A stretch of 64,000 nucleotides of DNA, taken from positions 12,504,647-12,568,646 of the forward strand of contig JAMKCF010000006.1 in NCBI GenBank assembly GCA_023634235.1. Direction: 5' to 3'. The notes under the pieces are model-generated. The model saw nothing but the letters and a program-made list of their open reading frames with translations. It did not search any database and was not told the origin of the DNA. The position numbers were made by a program, and so were the translations under genes. Numbering within the stretch: position 1 is the first letter of the stretch; every line of letters starts with the position of its first letter. The stretch comes from Pisaster brevispinus. Lineage: Eukaryota; Echinodermata; Asteroidea; Forcipulatida; Asteriidae. Shown here in pieces: positions 23,761-35,987 of the stretch.

Positions 23761-26148
23761 AAAATATTACAAAATCTTTCTTTACATACAAGAAGTATCC
23801 GAGTAACGACTCCCACAAACAGAGTTGAACCCTTGGCAGCAGTTCTTCCAAATACAACCAACTCCAAACCTTACCTTAGAGATAGTATTCTTTCCTTTCA
23901 CACTAGAAACAATAGCAACCGCAGGTTACACGGCCATTGATTTTTGACAGCGCATTTAAAATGCATAGACAAGTGGATTTATGTTGGAGCACATTGTACG
24001 GGTTACTGAGAAACGCATCTTCTATATTATAGTTGTATAAAAAATAAAAGTGTTTTACTTCTTGTAAATACATTCTGTAGGGGAGATTTGAAAAGACAAT
24101 TCTTTAAAAAATACAGCTGTTGTATTTTTTGCCATTCTAATTCCCTCGTAAGGTTGCTTATTTCCAAAGTGTATATTATTCCGATGATCTCTGTGGTGCA
24201 AGCTGATCAAACCATGCCTTATGTGTCTGGGGAGTAAAGTTTCCGATTTCAACTTTTTTGAAATTTAATTTAAAAAAATATATTTGAGATGTGAATTTGA
24301 AAACAAATCTTGTTAATGAACACAATGCCTTCTGCCATTTTCAATGAAAAACTCATTTCAGAATTGATTAATCAGAAAAAAGATCAATATATTGACCACT
24401 TGGTTCCTTCATTCCTTTCATTACTTTTGTTTAGGAAGTTTGAATGAAATTACAATTTTTCCTTCAACAAATATAATCCAGCAGATCTACACAAAGTGTT
24501 TGTGCCAGATGACATTGTGTTCTGTTTATACTTTTGATTGGGTTGTTTTATACACCGCACCAAAAATAATGTACCAAAACGAATATTTAAACAAAATCTA
24601 ACGAACCAGCAATTTGAAGGCATGGGTTTTTCATGTTGTACCACAGTTGCTGTAATTTGAAGGCTATTTTATTTTAACTAGAAATTTGAAAGTTGTGACT
24701 TCAGAATTCTAGCTGAAGAAATCTTGTAGTAATAAAAAGAAAACTGGTAAAAAAAAAAAAATTATGTTGAGAATTTTGGGATTGCGTGCTAGAAAATGTG
24801 CCAAAAGATTGATTGTCATGCTTTTTTTATTTTCTTTTGTTTCCATAATGGAGGGAGAAAATCAAACCATCATCTTGCTTGCATTTTGCCACAGCGAGGT
24901 TTTGTCTTGCTTTATTTTGTACACATTATGCATGGCAAATTGACTTGGCCGCTGTGTTTGTGTGTCATGATCATGAAACATGTTGCACACATATATGGAT
25001 TATATATCTACAAAGATTCATGCTGTCACTGTGAGTTGAGTGTGAAGCTCAAGCATTTAAATTATGTCATACCTTATTTAGAAGGAATAAAAATGTCTCC
25101 CCAAGATTTACGGCCAATAGCGGACACTATTGGAGAGCTGTACATACTAACATGGGACTTGCGTACTGCAGACTTATGAACTTGTGAACTATGACACCGT
25201 AGTATTGCTTTATTTCGAAAAGCCATTGTCTGATGAGGAAGGTTGCTGTTTAATCCCATTTGATACATGAGAATCATGTCCTCTGACTTATTTAGAGCAA
25301 GTTCGGTGCAGACCGTCTCGTCAATTTGCGATTTAAATCGCCCATGCGTGGCTTGTTTTTCATTCAAACGTATCTAGTCGGTCAACTAGTCACAATAGTT
25401 TATGTTTTTCGTTGTGCAGACGATGGGATTAAGGTCAACGTTAAAACGAAGCAAAATTGTTGACAAGTCATTTTTATTTATTTTTTTTTTTTTATTTTCC
25501 ATTATTTTCTCAACTTCAGATTTCAAATATTAATTAATTATCTCACTGCAATGATAAATTATTGTCATATAGACCAAAACCTACCGATACTCAATAATTG
25601 TGACATAACTTGAAGATTTGACTAGAGAAACAGTGCTCTGGGGCTAAGCTGATCCAAACGGACTAGCTAGTCAAACCATGCAACTTAACGGCGACAACTA
25701 GATTAACTGTGATTATGTCTTGTCGACTCTAGTCATCCATCTGAACTTTCTCTAACATACCTTGACATTGTCATATCTCTTATAGAATGACAAGTGTTTT
25801 GACTCCAGGCATGTACACAAAAAAGGTTACCATGGAACTAGCATCATGTAAGCTTTTAGAAAGTCGACATAATGAGATAAGAGCATGCATTTGATGACCA
25901 TGACTCGGTATGCGGGTCATGTCAGGGAAGTTCGTTTCCAATCCTTTCATTCACATCGGGCTTTAGTTCCATAATTGCTGATTGAACCCAAGCACAAGGG
26001 AGAATTCTAACACATGCCATGGCCAAGATTTGGAAAATAGAATGGCCAACAAATTAGATGCAAATGACAGAGAAAGCAAGGTGACAAAATAAACACACAG
26101 ACATTCCTCTTTAACCGAACACTATGGCCGTCATCTGTACAGGAACTA
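23761..26148. other. No gene recognised
   Basis: AT-rich DNA without convincing exons. The 127-codon frame at 24796-25179 has no family resemblance and no splice context, so I do not call it. Possible poly(A) signal AATAAA near 24043. Confidence 0.4.
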
Positions 26149-26531
26149 CAATCGACTCTCGTTATAACAAGATCACTGGGACTGGCTTAATTACCTCTTC
26201 ATAACAGGAACCTTGTTATAAGAGAACAGCAAAACAAAGAAACACAAAGAAGATTTGAGAACTTTACAATGTAGTCTTTATAAGCAGAACCTCTTTATAA
26301 CATGCTCTTTATAACGTGCTCTTTATAACAGTGCTCTTTATAACGTGCACTGTTATAATGTGCTCTTTATAACGTGCTCTTTATAACCGTGCTCTTTATA
26401 ACAGTGCTCTTTATAACAGTGCTCTTTATAACGTGCTCTTTATAACGTGCTCTTTATAACGTGCTCTTTATAACGTGCTCTCTATAACAGTGCTCTTTAT
26501 AACAGTGCTCTATATAATGAGGTTGACTGTA
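26149..26531. mobile_element. Pogo/Tigger-like MITE with an internal minisatellite
   Basis: Left end ACAATCGACTCTCGTTATAAC and right end (inverse) ACAGTCAACCTCATTATATAG form imperfect TIRs next to TA. From about 26280 to 26520 the interior is a minisatellite of 15-18 bp units, GTGCTCTTTATAAC with optional AG, in about a dozen copies. The unit resembles the terminal motif CTCGTTATAAC, so it probably grew from the TIR. Confidence 0.65.
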
Positions 26532-29025
26532 CACAATGTATGTAGCTGTGGTTGGTGTTCTTATGGCATGTATTTCTTGCTATGAGATCCAATTGAAAAG
26601 CTTGTCACACAGACCAAAGCGTATTATGTTGCACTGTGTCATAAATTACTGCTCATAGTACGTTAATTCGGCATTGTATGGCTTCAGTATTAATTGAAAT
26701 TTATTACAATTGGGTGAAAGACTGACAACACGTTTTATGTAAAGAATCCAGCATAAGGTCTTTCCAGAATACACTGGACAATCAAATTAATGAGATATGA
26801 CTCACTAATTAAAATGCTGTACTTCAAGATTTTTCTGTTTATACAATATTTCCACACACAAAAAAAGCATACAATTTCTGCGTGCAGAATGCTGCTTGAC
26901 GTGTCCTTGAACTGAACAAAATTATGTTGACATGTAGTTATTTTTTCATATGGGTTTTGCTCAATATAGTGTGGAACCAAAGTCGTTTTCTAATTTATTT
27001 CAAGGATAGATATTGCACTGAGATTCTCGAAATACAACGCGTCATTGGTGAAGGTAACTCAATTTACAACTATCTGAAGACAAGCACAGAGGTGGTGATT
27101 AACATCTGAAATACTGCCCAAGAAAGACCTTTAAAAACATTTTGGTTGCTTACTTTAATTGCTGCTATCGAAATAAGCCAGATACTAACATCAAAATTCC
27201 TGACAAAGTGTAAACAATTTGTTGTTTTCCCTCAAAGAGCAGATTCCATTTTTGGATGCACTCATTTTTCATTAGATAGAGTCCTTATTATGAAGTTTCT
27301 TTATAAATAATGACCTCGAGTTGAGCTGAATGTTCACAGGTTTATTTGGTTGGGTTTCTTGGGGGTTGCTTGGGGTTTTTGTTCTTAGAAAGAGAGGGTG
27401 GGAAATAGCTTACTCTACCAAAACCAAGATTTGGTTTACCTTTAAAGGCACTTGAAGACAATTTGTGCTTTCATATGAGTGCTTAAAAGCAGAAGCTGAT
27501 TGGCCTTGGATGGGTACACTTCAGATTGTGGTATTGTCATAACATACATACTCAAGAGTCTGTTTTTGTTTTTTTCAAAGTGGGACAGGCAGGAGATTGT
27601 GTTTTGATATTTGCAAATTTTTTTTCCTGGGGATCTTTTGTATATTGCTGTTGCCATGATAGGGTTGTTTAGCGTCAGGCGAAGCTTGGCCACAATGTGC
27701 CATTTATTGTGGTGTAATTTTGTAGATCATTGTCATGCTGCCACCATGATGGTCATACTCCTTGTATCCAATAACAGTAATGCTTCTAATCATTGCACAA
27801 AAAGGAACCAGACTATTTTTCCTTCCAGCCTCGGTTTGGTTACATTGATTTCAATGGGAGAAAATCAAGATGGCTGCACCATGATAAAGGTCTATTGACA
27901 GTCCAGAACAAGAATAAAGACCAGAGTAGTCGGTTCCTTTTTCGAGAATATAAATTGAACATTAATGTACCATTGTTTGAAAAGGGGAACTGGACGAGCA
28001 TTGCAATGACATGATGAAAGTTTACACCGTCCAGCTTGTAAAACCCATTCTAAAACATAATTTATCTCTCATTTTGAAATATGTTTTTTTTTTTTAAAGG
28101 AAATTGAGTCATACATGAAATAGTTGAAGGGTAATTATAGAGCACACATGATACAGCGAAGGTGACTAATTGCCAAAAATGCTTTTAAAATTTAAGTTTT
28201 ATTTTTAACTTGTTTTCATTACAAAAAAATATTTTATTTGTTTGAATGAATGAATTGGAGATTTGTTTGTTTGGTGGAAGCGTATTTACCAGTGTGGCAT
28301 GTGTTTTAACAATCTTTTTAAAAAGTGGTTGTATTTTTGGACTAGGTGTTTTAATTAAACTCTTAACCTACAGAAGTGTTTTGTAACAGACAACCATGAC
28401 GTTATAAAGAGTTTACATCTTGTAACATACTATTGTAAATTTGATGTCACACATATTAAGATCTATAGTTCGAACTGTTAAGTTAACTGTCAGCTTAACT
28501 CGGGTTTGTGGACTCCTAGTACAAGATTTTGCAGCTGAAAGATTCATTCACACTGTAATGCCAGCACGCCATGCAATGCTGATGGGTGATGACTGAAATA
28601 ATTTGCCAATGGAAGTTTTTAATAAAAGCTTTCTTCGTTTTTGTAAACTAGTGTAAGGAGAAATACTGTTGTAGACCCTTCATTATGATGTCATTAGTTT
28701 AGAAATCTGCATGCTGGAGGACCTACACCTGGCACGTTACTAGAACTGCACGAACATGTGCACAAAAAATGCAGCATCTTGTACATGAGCATATAGTAAT
28801 CCAAAATGGCAGACCTCCCATCATTGCGATAGAAATGTGACGTCTGAGAAGGGTCTATATTGTTTCAGAGATTTCAAAACCATCATTTACTCTCTTGTCA
28901 AGATTGGATGTTTCTACATGAACATTTTTGCATAGTTTAACAATCTGTCCAAACAGACGTTAAAAAGGATATAGAACAAGTTTGCAAATTATATCTATGT
29001 AGACTTTTGTAATTTTTTTGTGTAT
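26532..29025. other. No gene recognised; one dispersed repeat
   Basis: At about 27795-27895 a repeat with AGGAACCAGACTATTTTTCC, CAGCCTCGGTTTGG and TGATTTCAATGGGA recurs, diverged, at about 54415-54490 and 60738-60820. AATAAA at about 28622 could end a long transcript on the plus strand. No exons are seen. Confidence 0.4.
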
Positions 29026-29225
29026 CAAGTAATAAACCACAAGGGAAATTGACTGGGTAAAAAAAAAATTATCTTGAGATGAAAAAAGATATTTATTAGA
29101 GCGGGATTTGATCGTGGGACCTCTGGAGTAACGTGCCATTGCTAGATAGCTCAGTTGGTAGAGTGCCGGCACGTTAATCTGGAGGACACAGGTTCAAACT
29201 CTAGTCAATTTTACTTTGTTCAACC
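29026..29225. mobile_element. tRNA-Asn-like foldback element
   Basis: The end is ATAAACCACAAGGGAAATTG, then an inverted tRNA 3' half (TAGAGCGGGATTTGATCG to GTAACGTGCC), then the forward tRNA-like cassette at 29140-29207 (GCTAGATAGCTCAGTTGG, CCGGCACGTTAATCTGG, GGTTCAAACTCTAGTC). The 3' half is shortened relative to other copies. Confidence 0.6.
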
Positions 29226-31338
29226 GCAAACATTTTTTCATTTTGATTTTGGGGTTTGGGGGTGGGTTTTTTTGTTTTTCTCTTTTTCTTTGGTCCACAT
29301 TGGCCAACCTGAGACTCGGAGGAAAAGCAGTCTGGCCCTTTATTTTATTCACTGGTTTTGTCATAACAGTGTCCAGGGAATAAGACATAGATGGCTATAG
29401 CATAAGAGACCTTAGCAAAGCCATCTCATTTCATTCAACATCAACAGCTCCAAAATGAATCTAGACTGGCACCCTTTTGAGAAATGAAAATTAAAAACTA
29501 GCCTTATTATTGTGTATGTTGGGAATTTAAAGAAAGATGTAGTTAAGTAGTACTTTGTTTTTATAAATCTTTAATAGTGTGTGATGGCATATTGAAGTCT
29601 TGGTTCTACTCGTATAATGCAAGATGCAAGAGCATCAGATATACTGTAAGGTACAAACCTGAGTTAAGTTGACAGTGACGTGTATACCAGTATTTTGGAA
29701 ATGGATTGACAGTATTTTTGCTTAGTAGAAAGTAAAAAGTTATATTCAGGGAGTTGCTGTGTGACTGTGTTTTTTCTGTTTGTGTGAAGCGAGTTGGGGT
29801 GTTCTGACCCTCTTCGTGGTAACTTGTACAAATCTATAATTTCTATCCTTTTGAAATTATAAATATTCCCAGATTTTGTTACTGTGTTTATGAAGAGAGC
29901 TACATAATAATGTCAAAAGGCGTGATTGAGATTTACATTTTACACTGGTTGGCTGACTGCGAAGCTGCAATACTAAAAGCCATGATGATTCTGTATAAGT
30001 TTTAACTTATATAATGGCCAGTTGCCGTGAGTAATTATTCAAAGATGTGTCGTCTCTTCATGAAACCTCAAAAGTGAGATGACTGTACACCAATCTGAAT
30101 TATGGTGTTTTCACATAGGAAAGGGACGCACATGTCACATGATTGCACGCACACTGACATGCGTGGCTCTTCAGCAGACCAGAAGAACGATTGGACCTAC
30201 ATCTCTGCTCTTCTGAAAACGCAAACTGCAATTATTGAGATATACGCCCCTTCCTGTGTTAATCAATAATTTGTCAATATGAGATATGTGCCTCTTCTTG
30301 AAAATGGTGGCTATTTACACCTAACTTACATGGTAAGAAGGCCGTCATGGTAGAAAACTTCCCTTGAAGTATGTTCGCTTGAAATGCTATTGTTTTTGAG
30401 AAATGGGTGCAACAATTAAGTTTTAACTGGCAAGTCCAAAATTAAATGTTTTAAAACAATGACGGGGTTTTCCACTATTTTGTTGTGGCTCTAGTGACAG
30501 GTCGAGCTTAAACTTTAACAGGTTTGTTATTTTGGGAGCAAATTCTGGTCTTTGACACGTACGATAATGCCGGCAGGCTTTTATTAAACAAAAGTTAATC
30601 AACCTTATGGAAAATACTTGAGGAAATTAATTTGGCAGCCCTCTCATCAGCAACAATGCAAGCCAGGAACAAAGCAATTAGTCAGAATGTGACTGGGGGT
30701 TTCTCATATTATCACTAAATTGCCAGTCAATTTTCCAAACATTTAATTGAATTGTCAAGCAGTGTTTTTTGGCAGCCTGTGACCCTACCTTGAAACAAAA
30801 ATAAGAGTCGAATAATAAGACATTATTTTTGTAGCATTGTAGAAAGATTGGACAAGTCTGGGGAACCTCATTATGTGCATTCCACTCGTGTAAACAATGC
30901 AACTTTTGGCCAGCGTAAATCTGCTTCAAACACAAATGGGCAGCTAATTTTTGTGGCAAGCAATGAGTAAACATGACTTTTTCCTGTTGTGCCACAAGGA
31001 ACCGTGCAGGGAAGCAGTTAACTAGGCACCAGCTCATATGCAGCTGTTTTAAATACATTCTGCTCTCAATATTTGCATAAAAATAGGTTTTGTCTCCTTG
31101 GCAACAAATATTTCTTTCATTTCAAACCACAGGACAATAATATGATTCAGTAAATGACAAAACAATTATATTATTGGTAAATTTATTTACCTCAAACAGT
31201 ATCTAACAACTTTATCATTTTGAATCAATACTCTCCCTGAACCATGGATGCAGTCCACCCGTTTGTAACCTGCTCATTGATAATAAAGATGTAATTTCTT
31301 CAACTCTTTGAGCACTGGCTTCTTTAGGAACAAGAAGC
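29226..31338. other. No gene recognised
   Basis: No exon, RNA gene or complete element could be supported. The 126-codon frame on the minus strand (30678-31058) has no family resemblance. Confidence 0.4.
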
Positions 31339-31838
31339 TTTTAAGGACGTCGTCAAGGTCAAATTCTGTTTTGTGATTCACTCTTTTTCAATAGATAGAG
31401 TCCTAATAAAACTGGGGGAAAAATTAAAAAGTCTCTAACTTCACATTCAAATGGTGTTAAATGCCATTTGATTTTATTTTAAACATGAAGTCATCGAACA
31501 TCAAAAGCAAATGGGTCTGTACATTCCAAAGGGGTTAATTTTTGCCCCCGTTTAAAGTCAAATTCACTGTCATTTCTACTGAATATCATCAAAATTCAGG
31601 AATTACCTAAAACTTCTCTGTCCAAAAATGTACAGACCATATTAGTTGAAACGTGACGAACAGGTTTTTTTTGCATTTTGACAAAAATTGCACTTGAATG
31701 GTATTAAACACACTTAGCATATTTACACCGTTTTAACCCGAGGAATAGAGACTTGGTTTTTCATTAATATAAAGACTCTATCTATTGGAAAATGACTGAA
31801 TCAGGAAACCGATTTTGACCTTGGAGCTTCTCTTTAAA
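31339..31838. mobile_element. MITE with about 70-90 bp terminal inverted repeats
   Basis: The left arm AAGGTCAAATTCTG through TTCAATAGATAGAGTCCT matches the inverted right arm (GACTCTATCTATTGGAAAAT through CGATTTTGACCTT). The interior is AT-rich without an ORF. A solitary arm-like piece (CATTAGATAGAGTCCTTATT) lies at about 27272. Confidence 0.7.
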
Positions 31839-31935
31839 CGATATTCAACTCAAGGTTTACACACATTCAGTTACAGTAATTAAATTTGGAGGCTGTATAC
31901 AGCAACGCGTATCTTGTGACCTACTTTCAATTTTA

Positions 31936-32262
31936 AATAATTTTGGAACGAACAAAGAAGAATTTTCTAGAGCGGGACTTGAAGCTGCGACCTACGGATT
32001 AATGTACCCTAATGTTGGTTGTCTCCCTAGTTTGTCAATATCTTTGTTCAGGGGTGCCAGTCAGAAGCCATTCAACCATACTGACAAAATAGGGAGACTG
32101 CCAATATTAGGGCTACATAGCTCAGTTGGTAGAGCGCCGGCACATTAATCCAGAGGTCGCAGGTTCAAGTCCTGCTCTAGTCAATTTTTCTGTGCTCAAC
32201 CCTAAATTATTTGAAATGTACCCAGTCAGTTTCCCGTGTGGTTTATCACTTGATACTTTCAA
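31936..32262. mobile_element. tRNA-Asn-like foldback element next to SECIS B
   Basis: An inverted tRNA 3' half (TAGAGCGGGACTTGAAGCTG) is followed by a spacer and a well-preserved cassette at 32111-32183 (TAGCTCAGTTGGTAGAGCG, GCAGGTTCAAGTCCTGC with a perfect T stem, and TCTAGTCA). The outer end is CAGTTTCCCGTGTGGTTTAT, the inverse of the end at 29030. It begins about 70 bp beyond the SECIS of gene B and may contribute that gene's 3' end. Confidence 0.65.
32111..32183 (+). other. tRNA-like cassette, best-preserved copy
   Basis: Box A TAGCTCAGTTGGTAGAGCG, anticodon-arm region CCGGCACATTAATCCAG, T arm GCAGG/CCTGC and 3' strand TCTAGTC with discriminator A. The anticodon position reads ATT here and GTT in other copies. 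One acceptor mismatch remains (GGCTACA). It is repeat-borne, so I do not call it a functional tRNA gene. Confidence 0.5.
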
Positions 32263-32319
32263 TTTTGCAAGGAAATGTTCACATCAACGTTGAATTTGCC
32301 TTTTTACATTACACAAATT

Positions 32320-32396
32320 GACAGATTATTTATCAGGGATACATTGCAGGGATGATTCCTGTTTCCATGTAGCCCATCATTCGCTGGTTTGTTCGT
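32320..32396 (-). promoter_or_regulatory. SECIS element (form 2) of selenoprotein gene B
   Basis: On the minus strand the core is ATGA (32380-32377), then GGGCTACAT paired with ATGTATCCC (one C-U mismatch), an internal loop GGAAA that supplies the conserved AA, an apical mini-helix CAGG/CCTG, and TGAT (32335-32332) closing the non-Watson-Crick quartet. The flank CCAGCGA before ATGA is identical in the paralogue's SECIS. It lies about 1.45 kb after the gene B stop codon. Confidence 0.85.
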
Positions 32397-33149
32397 GTCA
32401 TGTAAAAAATGCAACAACAAAAATACCAGAGAGCGCTCAAGCATTGCGTAGTGCTAATGGAGTCATGCTTCAGTGGTCAGTTGAGTTGCTGTGAACTGCG
32501 CCTTGATGTTGATACATAATTGCCTATTGTTAGCTCAGTCATAAGCATTTAGAGGCAAAATAGGGCATTTGTAATAATAGCAAGGTCTATGGTAACATCA
32601 ACTGGTACAATAATCTGTTTATCTCTTCTCTCTACAAACTAAACTTAGAGGACACCAAAGCAATGTACTTTTGTTTCAATATGAATAATAAGGATTTGAG
32701 GGGTGATTTTTTAACACATACCCACAGATGCACCCATAATATATTACTTTAATCTCCCTTAGGCCTACATTGTGTAAAATAATCCTGAATTTGTATTTTT
32801 CCATCTGTTTTCATGATGACAATTTTGAAAAGAGTACCCCGTTTTCTAAAAATATAAATTGATCAACAAACTAGAAAAGGGGCTCAAAAATTACTATACA
32901 CGGACAACGGCCACTTGAAGCCATTTTTACCCTCTAAATTAGTTTTCTTTGGAGGGGCAGTTACTGATTTGTATCGATAATAAAATGCATAACAGAATGA
33001 AAGACTACTCCAGCGACCTTCAATACTAATAAAATGAGGTACAATCATGAATAGTTCTGGTCCACAGCATTCATTATTGGCTTCATCGGATTATAGTGGA
33101 ATTACTAGTAAAATAACTATACATGTACTAGCCATAAACCCCATGGAGA

Positions 33150-33310
33150 GAAGACAGAGGAGGAAGTTTCAGTTTTAGATGTGCGAGAAAAACCCCAGAG
33201 AATTTGTCCAGGGAATCCATGCAATCAGGTAGGGACTGAAAAATCAATCCCTTGGGGTTAAAACCGGGGTCCCAGAGGTGGAAGGCGAGAAAGCCCAACC
33301 GCCAGCCCAA
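33150..33310. repeat. Dispersed repeat shared with 36280-36390
   Basis: GGAAGTTTCAGTTTTAGATG, CCAGAGAATTTGTCCAGGGA and GGTAGGGACTGAAAA recur at 36280-36390. This copy continues with GGGGTCCCAGAGGTGGAAGG. It lies in the 3' UTR region of gene B. Confidence 0.6.
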
Positions 33311-33825
33311 CCTCCTATACACTGCCTACACTAGGGGTAAAATTGTAGAGGGGCAAATGGGGTTGGACATTTGTTTTTCTAGGGGGAATTTCTGGCCCGA
33401 TTAAATTCAGCTCGTCTTGTTATGCCATTTACGATTTGTTTATAAGATAATCTGATGTGGATTTAAAACCATGAATACATTGTCTGAGTGAAAATGGAAC
33501 AATTGTTTGAAAAACATTGAAATTGTCACATTAAAGCTAATACAATATAACTTTGTTAATTTTTAGTCTCAAAAGTCCAGATTTCAAGGGGGGGGGCACG
33601 GAAATCAACTGAGGGCTTGTGATGTAAAAATGCAGTGTTTTTTCCCTTCCAATGTGTTTTTTCCCTTCCTACCTGCTCCCCACGCCCCTCCCCCTGTTCA
33701 TTTCTAACTACAACCAATTTTCAATGCAGACCTGGAAAAGACCTTGAAATATGCAACATATACTAATTATAACATTGAGCATTGCAGCTAGTTTCTGTGT
33801 CCATTCAATTATTATGCTGTTTTTT

Positions 33826-35953
33826 TTACAGAAGGCTGCAAGTCCTTGTCTGGTTGATAGCAATCGGTTTAACATTTCCCTCCCCGCTATATTTCTTTAT
33901 GGCACTGACAATCTGTAAAGATAAATCAGATAAAAATTACCTTCTCAGTAAAATGCTACACAAAAGGAAAATGCATTACTGTATACCACAAGCACAAGTG
34001 AAAAACGAACAGATATTTTATATATTGATTATTTATCTCTCTGCTCTTGTAACCAAACCAAAGGATTCTGTTTAGCAGAAAATATAGGCCTATACTTACC
34101 CACAAGACAAGTGAGGTAAATCTTCTCTTAGAGTGTATTTTTGTATCAAAAATGAAACACTTTTCATGTTACACTTAATTGTGGAAAGTTCTTTCTCATT
34201 AAGATTCTGGTCTTGTAAAACTAATAAATTCTGGTCCGGTAAAACTTTTGAGCTGCAATATACTCTGCAGTCTTGTGGAATTTTACCCCAAATTGGTACA
34301 AGATATCAATGCATCAGTGATCATCAGTGCTTAAGCAGAAAATGTTGCTTAACAATTGTCTGCTAAGCAGAAATGAGTAGGCTACCAATCACAAATTGTA
34401 CATGTGACATGGTAGTTTGGCTGGTAACCTTATTCTGGTTAGCGTTTCTTTGTTGTGCTTTTTGTGCTTAAGCAGCTCTATGAAATTGGGCCCAGGTCAC
34501 CATTGTATGACAACAGCACTTTCCTTTTATAAAAAAATATATTTATTATCCAACACAAGACAAGTTCTTTCACCAGCCTGAGAGCCTTTTCAATATCTGA
34601 ATGAAGCCATAATAATCTTTAAGAGTTTTGTTTTCAAACAATCATACTCCGTACCTTTAACATCATATGAAGGAAAAAAATCTTACCTCGCAATTATTTG
34701 GAAATCTACCATTTTCCAGTTTGGAGTACAACAACTGGCCATTTAGGAATACTTCAAATGAAGCTGAGCAAATAAAAAAAATATTTTATGATTTTATAAC
34801 AATCGACCCAATAACACAGTGCGCGTTTATTAATCATTAATTTGTCAATTAATGTTTTATTTGTTGTACTTAATGGATAATCGGGTTACTTCATCAAATG
34901 AAAATACGTACAGATTTTAAATAGATGAATTGTCATTTGTTTTCTTCCCTTTGTTGTACCTTGCCCTGTTAATTCCTGATTGCACAACGCCAGTGGCAAG
35001 TGGGGGGCATTCCCTCCTCATAAAACAAAAACCAAATAAACAAATACATCTGAAATGTACTTTTTAATAGATTGAATTTCGGTTGGTATCATTGTCTTCT
35101 GTTTTGATACCACAAACTGAGACAAACAACTTTGCACATAACCATTGATGGTTATTTTAGTCATACAGTTTTTTTTCTTGTTAGCATTGGAAAATATATG
35201 TTGTTCAAGTCCCCTAATTGTTATACCCGTCACCTGTCTCTAGGCAGCACCATCCTGACCTTAGTTCCAATTAAATATCGAATCCATTGTTAACACATGG
35301 CTTCTGACACTGACACAAAGGCCTTTCGGTTCAATAATCCCCTTGGCTGATTATTAAAGTTTGATGGTTCTGCTTCAGTTGGCATTTAAAGACTAAGTAG
35401 GCCATCAGGATTACAATTTGCACAATATGCAAACTAGTAGTACAAACAGTGGACAATGGCGTACCCAGACATTTTTGTTTTTGGGCAAGCACGGGGGGAG
35501 GGGGGGGGGTAGAGACATACTAGGGGGCTATTTAATGTATCAAACCAATTCTGTGCATGCATTTTTTTTTTTAATGTCATTTTGGTGGGGGGCGAGAGGG
35601 TTTTCCTCCAAGTCCATGGTTTTGCCACTGGGTATAAATGTTTGTTTTCGTCTTAAAGTCTTAAAGCTCTTGTTTTTGCTTAAAGATGCTAAGTTTGTGT
35701 TTTGGCTGATTTTACCCCCAAATTGATATCTAAATTTGAAAAAGTTACAAGATTTCAATTAAGGTATTGCACACACAAAAACATCCACCAATGCTGAGTG
35801 GTAGTCACGGCAATTTAAAAAAAATAATAATTTGAGTTTTAAACAATATTTTCTTCGAAATTCAGCCATGCAGCTGTAATATAATTTGGTTAGATGGTGT
35901 TTTATTGAAAATTAGTGTAGGCCTATTGGAATTAATTTACACTTTCATTAATT

Positions 35954-35987
<34 letters not shown>

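Noticed and set aside
24796..25179. 127-codon frame in the CTDSPL2 3' flank
   Set aside because: Composition is biased by AT-rich sequence, no family resemblance, no splice or start context.
1654..32183. Calling the four tRNA-like sequences functional tRNA genes
   Set aside because: They are dispersed repeat copies with shared non-tRNA tails, mismatched arms and decayed box B in some copies.
34560..34620. Alternative exon 4 for selenoprotein gene B right after exon 3
   Set aside because: Two AG sites there give short tails ending in TGA with little similarity. The exon at 33912-33826 has a strong acceptor, correct phase, clear similarity to gene A's last exon and a CAAX box.
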